Shown: in pieces, positions 63,982 to 64,000 of the stretch
Layout of the letters: every line of letters starts with the position of its first letter
Position numbering within the stretch: the stretch's first letter is position 1
Assembly (NCBI RefSeq): GCF_002015075.1
Contig: NZ_MUXZ01000027.1
Location: forward strand, 15,456-79,455
DNA from: Canicola haemoglobinophilus
Lineage (GTDB): Bacteria; Pseudomonadota; Gammaproteobacteria; Enterobacterales; Pasteurellaceae
Direction: 5' to 3'
DNA length: 64,000 nucleotides
Translations under genes and position numbers: made by a program
The notes under the pieces: model-generated
What the model was told of the DNA's origin: nothing
Seen by the model: the letters and a program-made list of their open reading frames with translations, nothing else
Databases searched by the model: none

Positions 63982-64000
63982 CTGATCTGACCCCAAAAAG
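63982..64000. mobile_element. possible IS terminal inverted repeat at window edge
   Basis: The last bases include TGATCTGACCCC, which looks like the ends of IS3-family elements. Too little is present to confirm it. Confidence 0.15.

Overview
The window is chromosomal DNA of a Haemophilus-type member of the Pasteurellaceae. It is AT-rich. About 40 copies of the 9-bp uptake core AAGTGCGGT (or its complement) are scattered through it, which is the Hin-type DNA uptake sequence. The proteins (DnaK, RadA, TopB, the periplasmic ATP-dependent ligase, LptFG) are of Haemophilus type. The species cannot be fixed by eye: H. influenzae/haemolyticus or H. parainfluenzae relatives all fit. As far as I remember the Rd KW20 map, the gene blocks are ordered differently here.

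Layout. 1-5.9 kb: end of a TSUP permease, lpxM, apt, dnaX (with a probable programmed -1 frameshift site), then rlmN-pilF behind a perfect Sxy-type CRP-S competence site. 5.9-13.8 kb: nrdA standing alone behind two NrdR-like boxes, the dnaK-dnaJ heat-shock pair with a sigma-32 promoter, cca and an SH3-domain membrane protein. 13.8-25.7 kb: pit with its PhoU-like partner, a CYTH triphosphatase, radA, lrp, ftsK, a UhpC-like sugar-phosphate transporter divergent from deoC, an AhpD-like protein, mtgA and trpR. 25.7-35.2 kb: slt, an inserted two-gene PD-(D/E)XK nuclease cassette sitting on the 5' end of slt, then secF-secD-yajC and tgt-queA.

35.3-41.9 kb holds a complete D-galactonate catabolic locus: a GntR regulator divergent from dgoK-dgoA-dgoD and a TRAP transporter, with a perfect CRP site in the divergent promoter. 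The large TRAP permease is frameshifted near its C-terminus. 42-46 kb: trhP, the periplasmic DNA ligase (with a CRP-S-like site) and der. 46.2-48.6 kb: a sialidase fused to an autotransporter beta-barrel. 48.9-61.9 kb: fbp, mpl, rlmM, gcvA with the divergent small RNA gcvB, ilvE, lptG-lptF, pepA, recR, ybaB, topB. 62-64 kb: secG, tRNA-Leu(GAG), and a P4-type integrase that marks the left edge of a genomic island continuing beyond the window.

Housekeeping genes are rich in uptake sequences. The nuclease cassette, dgo/TRAP locus, sialidase, UhpC-like gene and integrase have none, consistent with accessory origin. The best candidates for something new are the nuclease/partner cassette with its duplicated slt start, the sialidase autotransporter, and the integrase control region with paired repeats.
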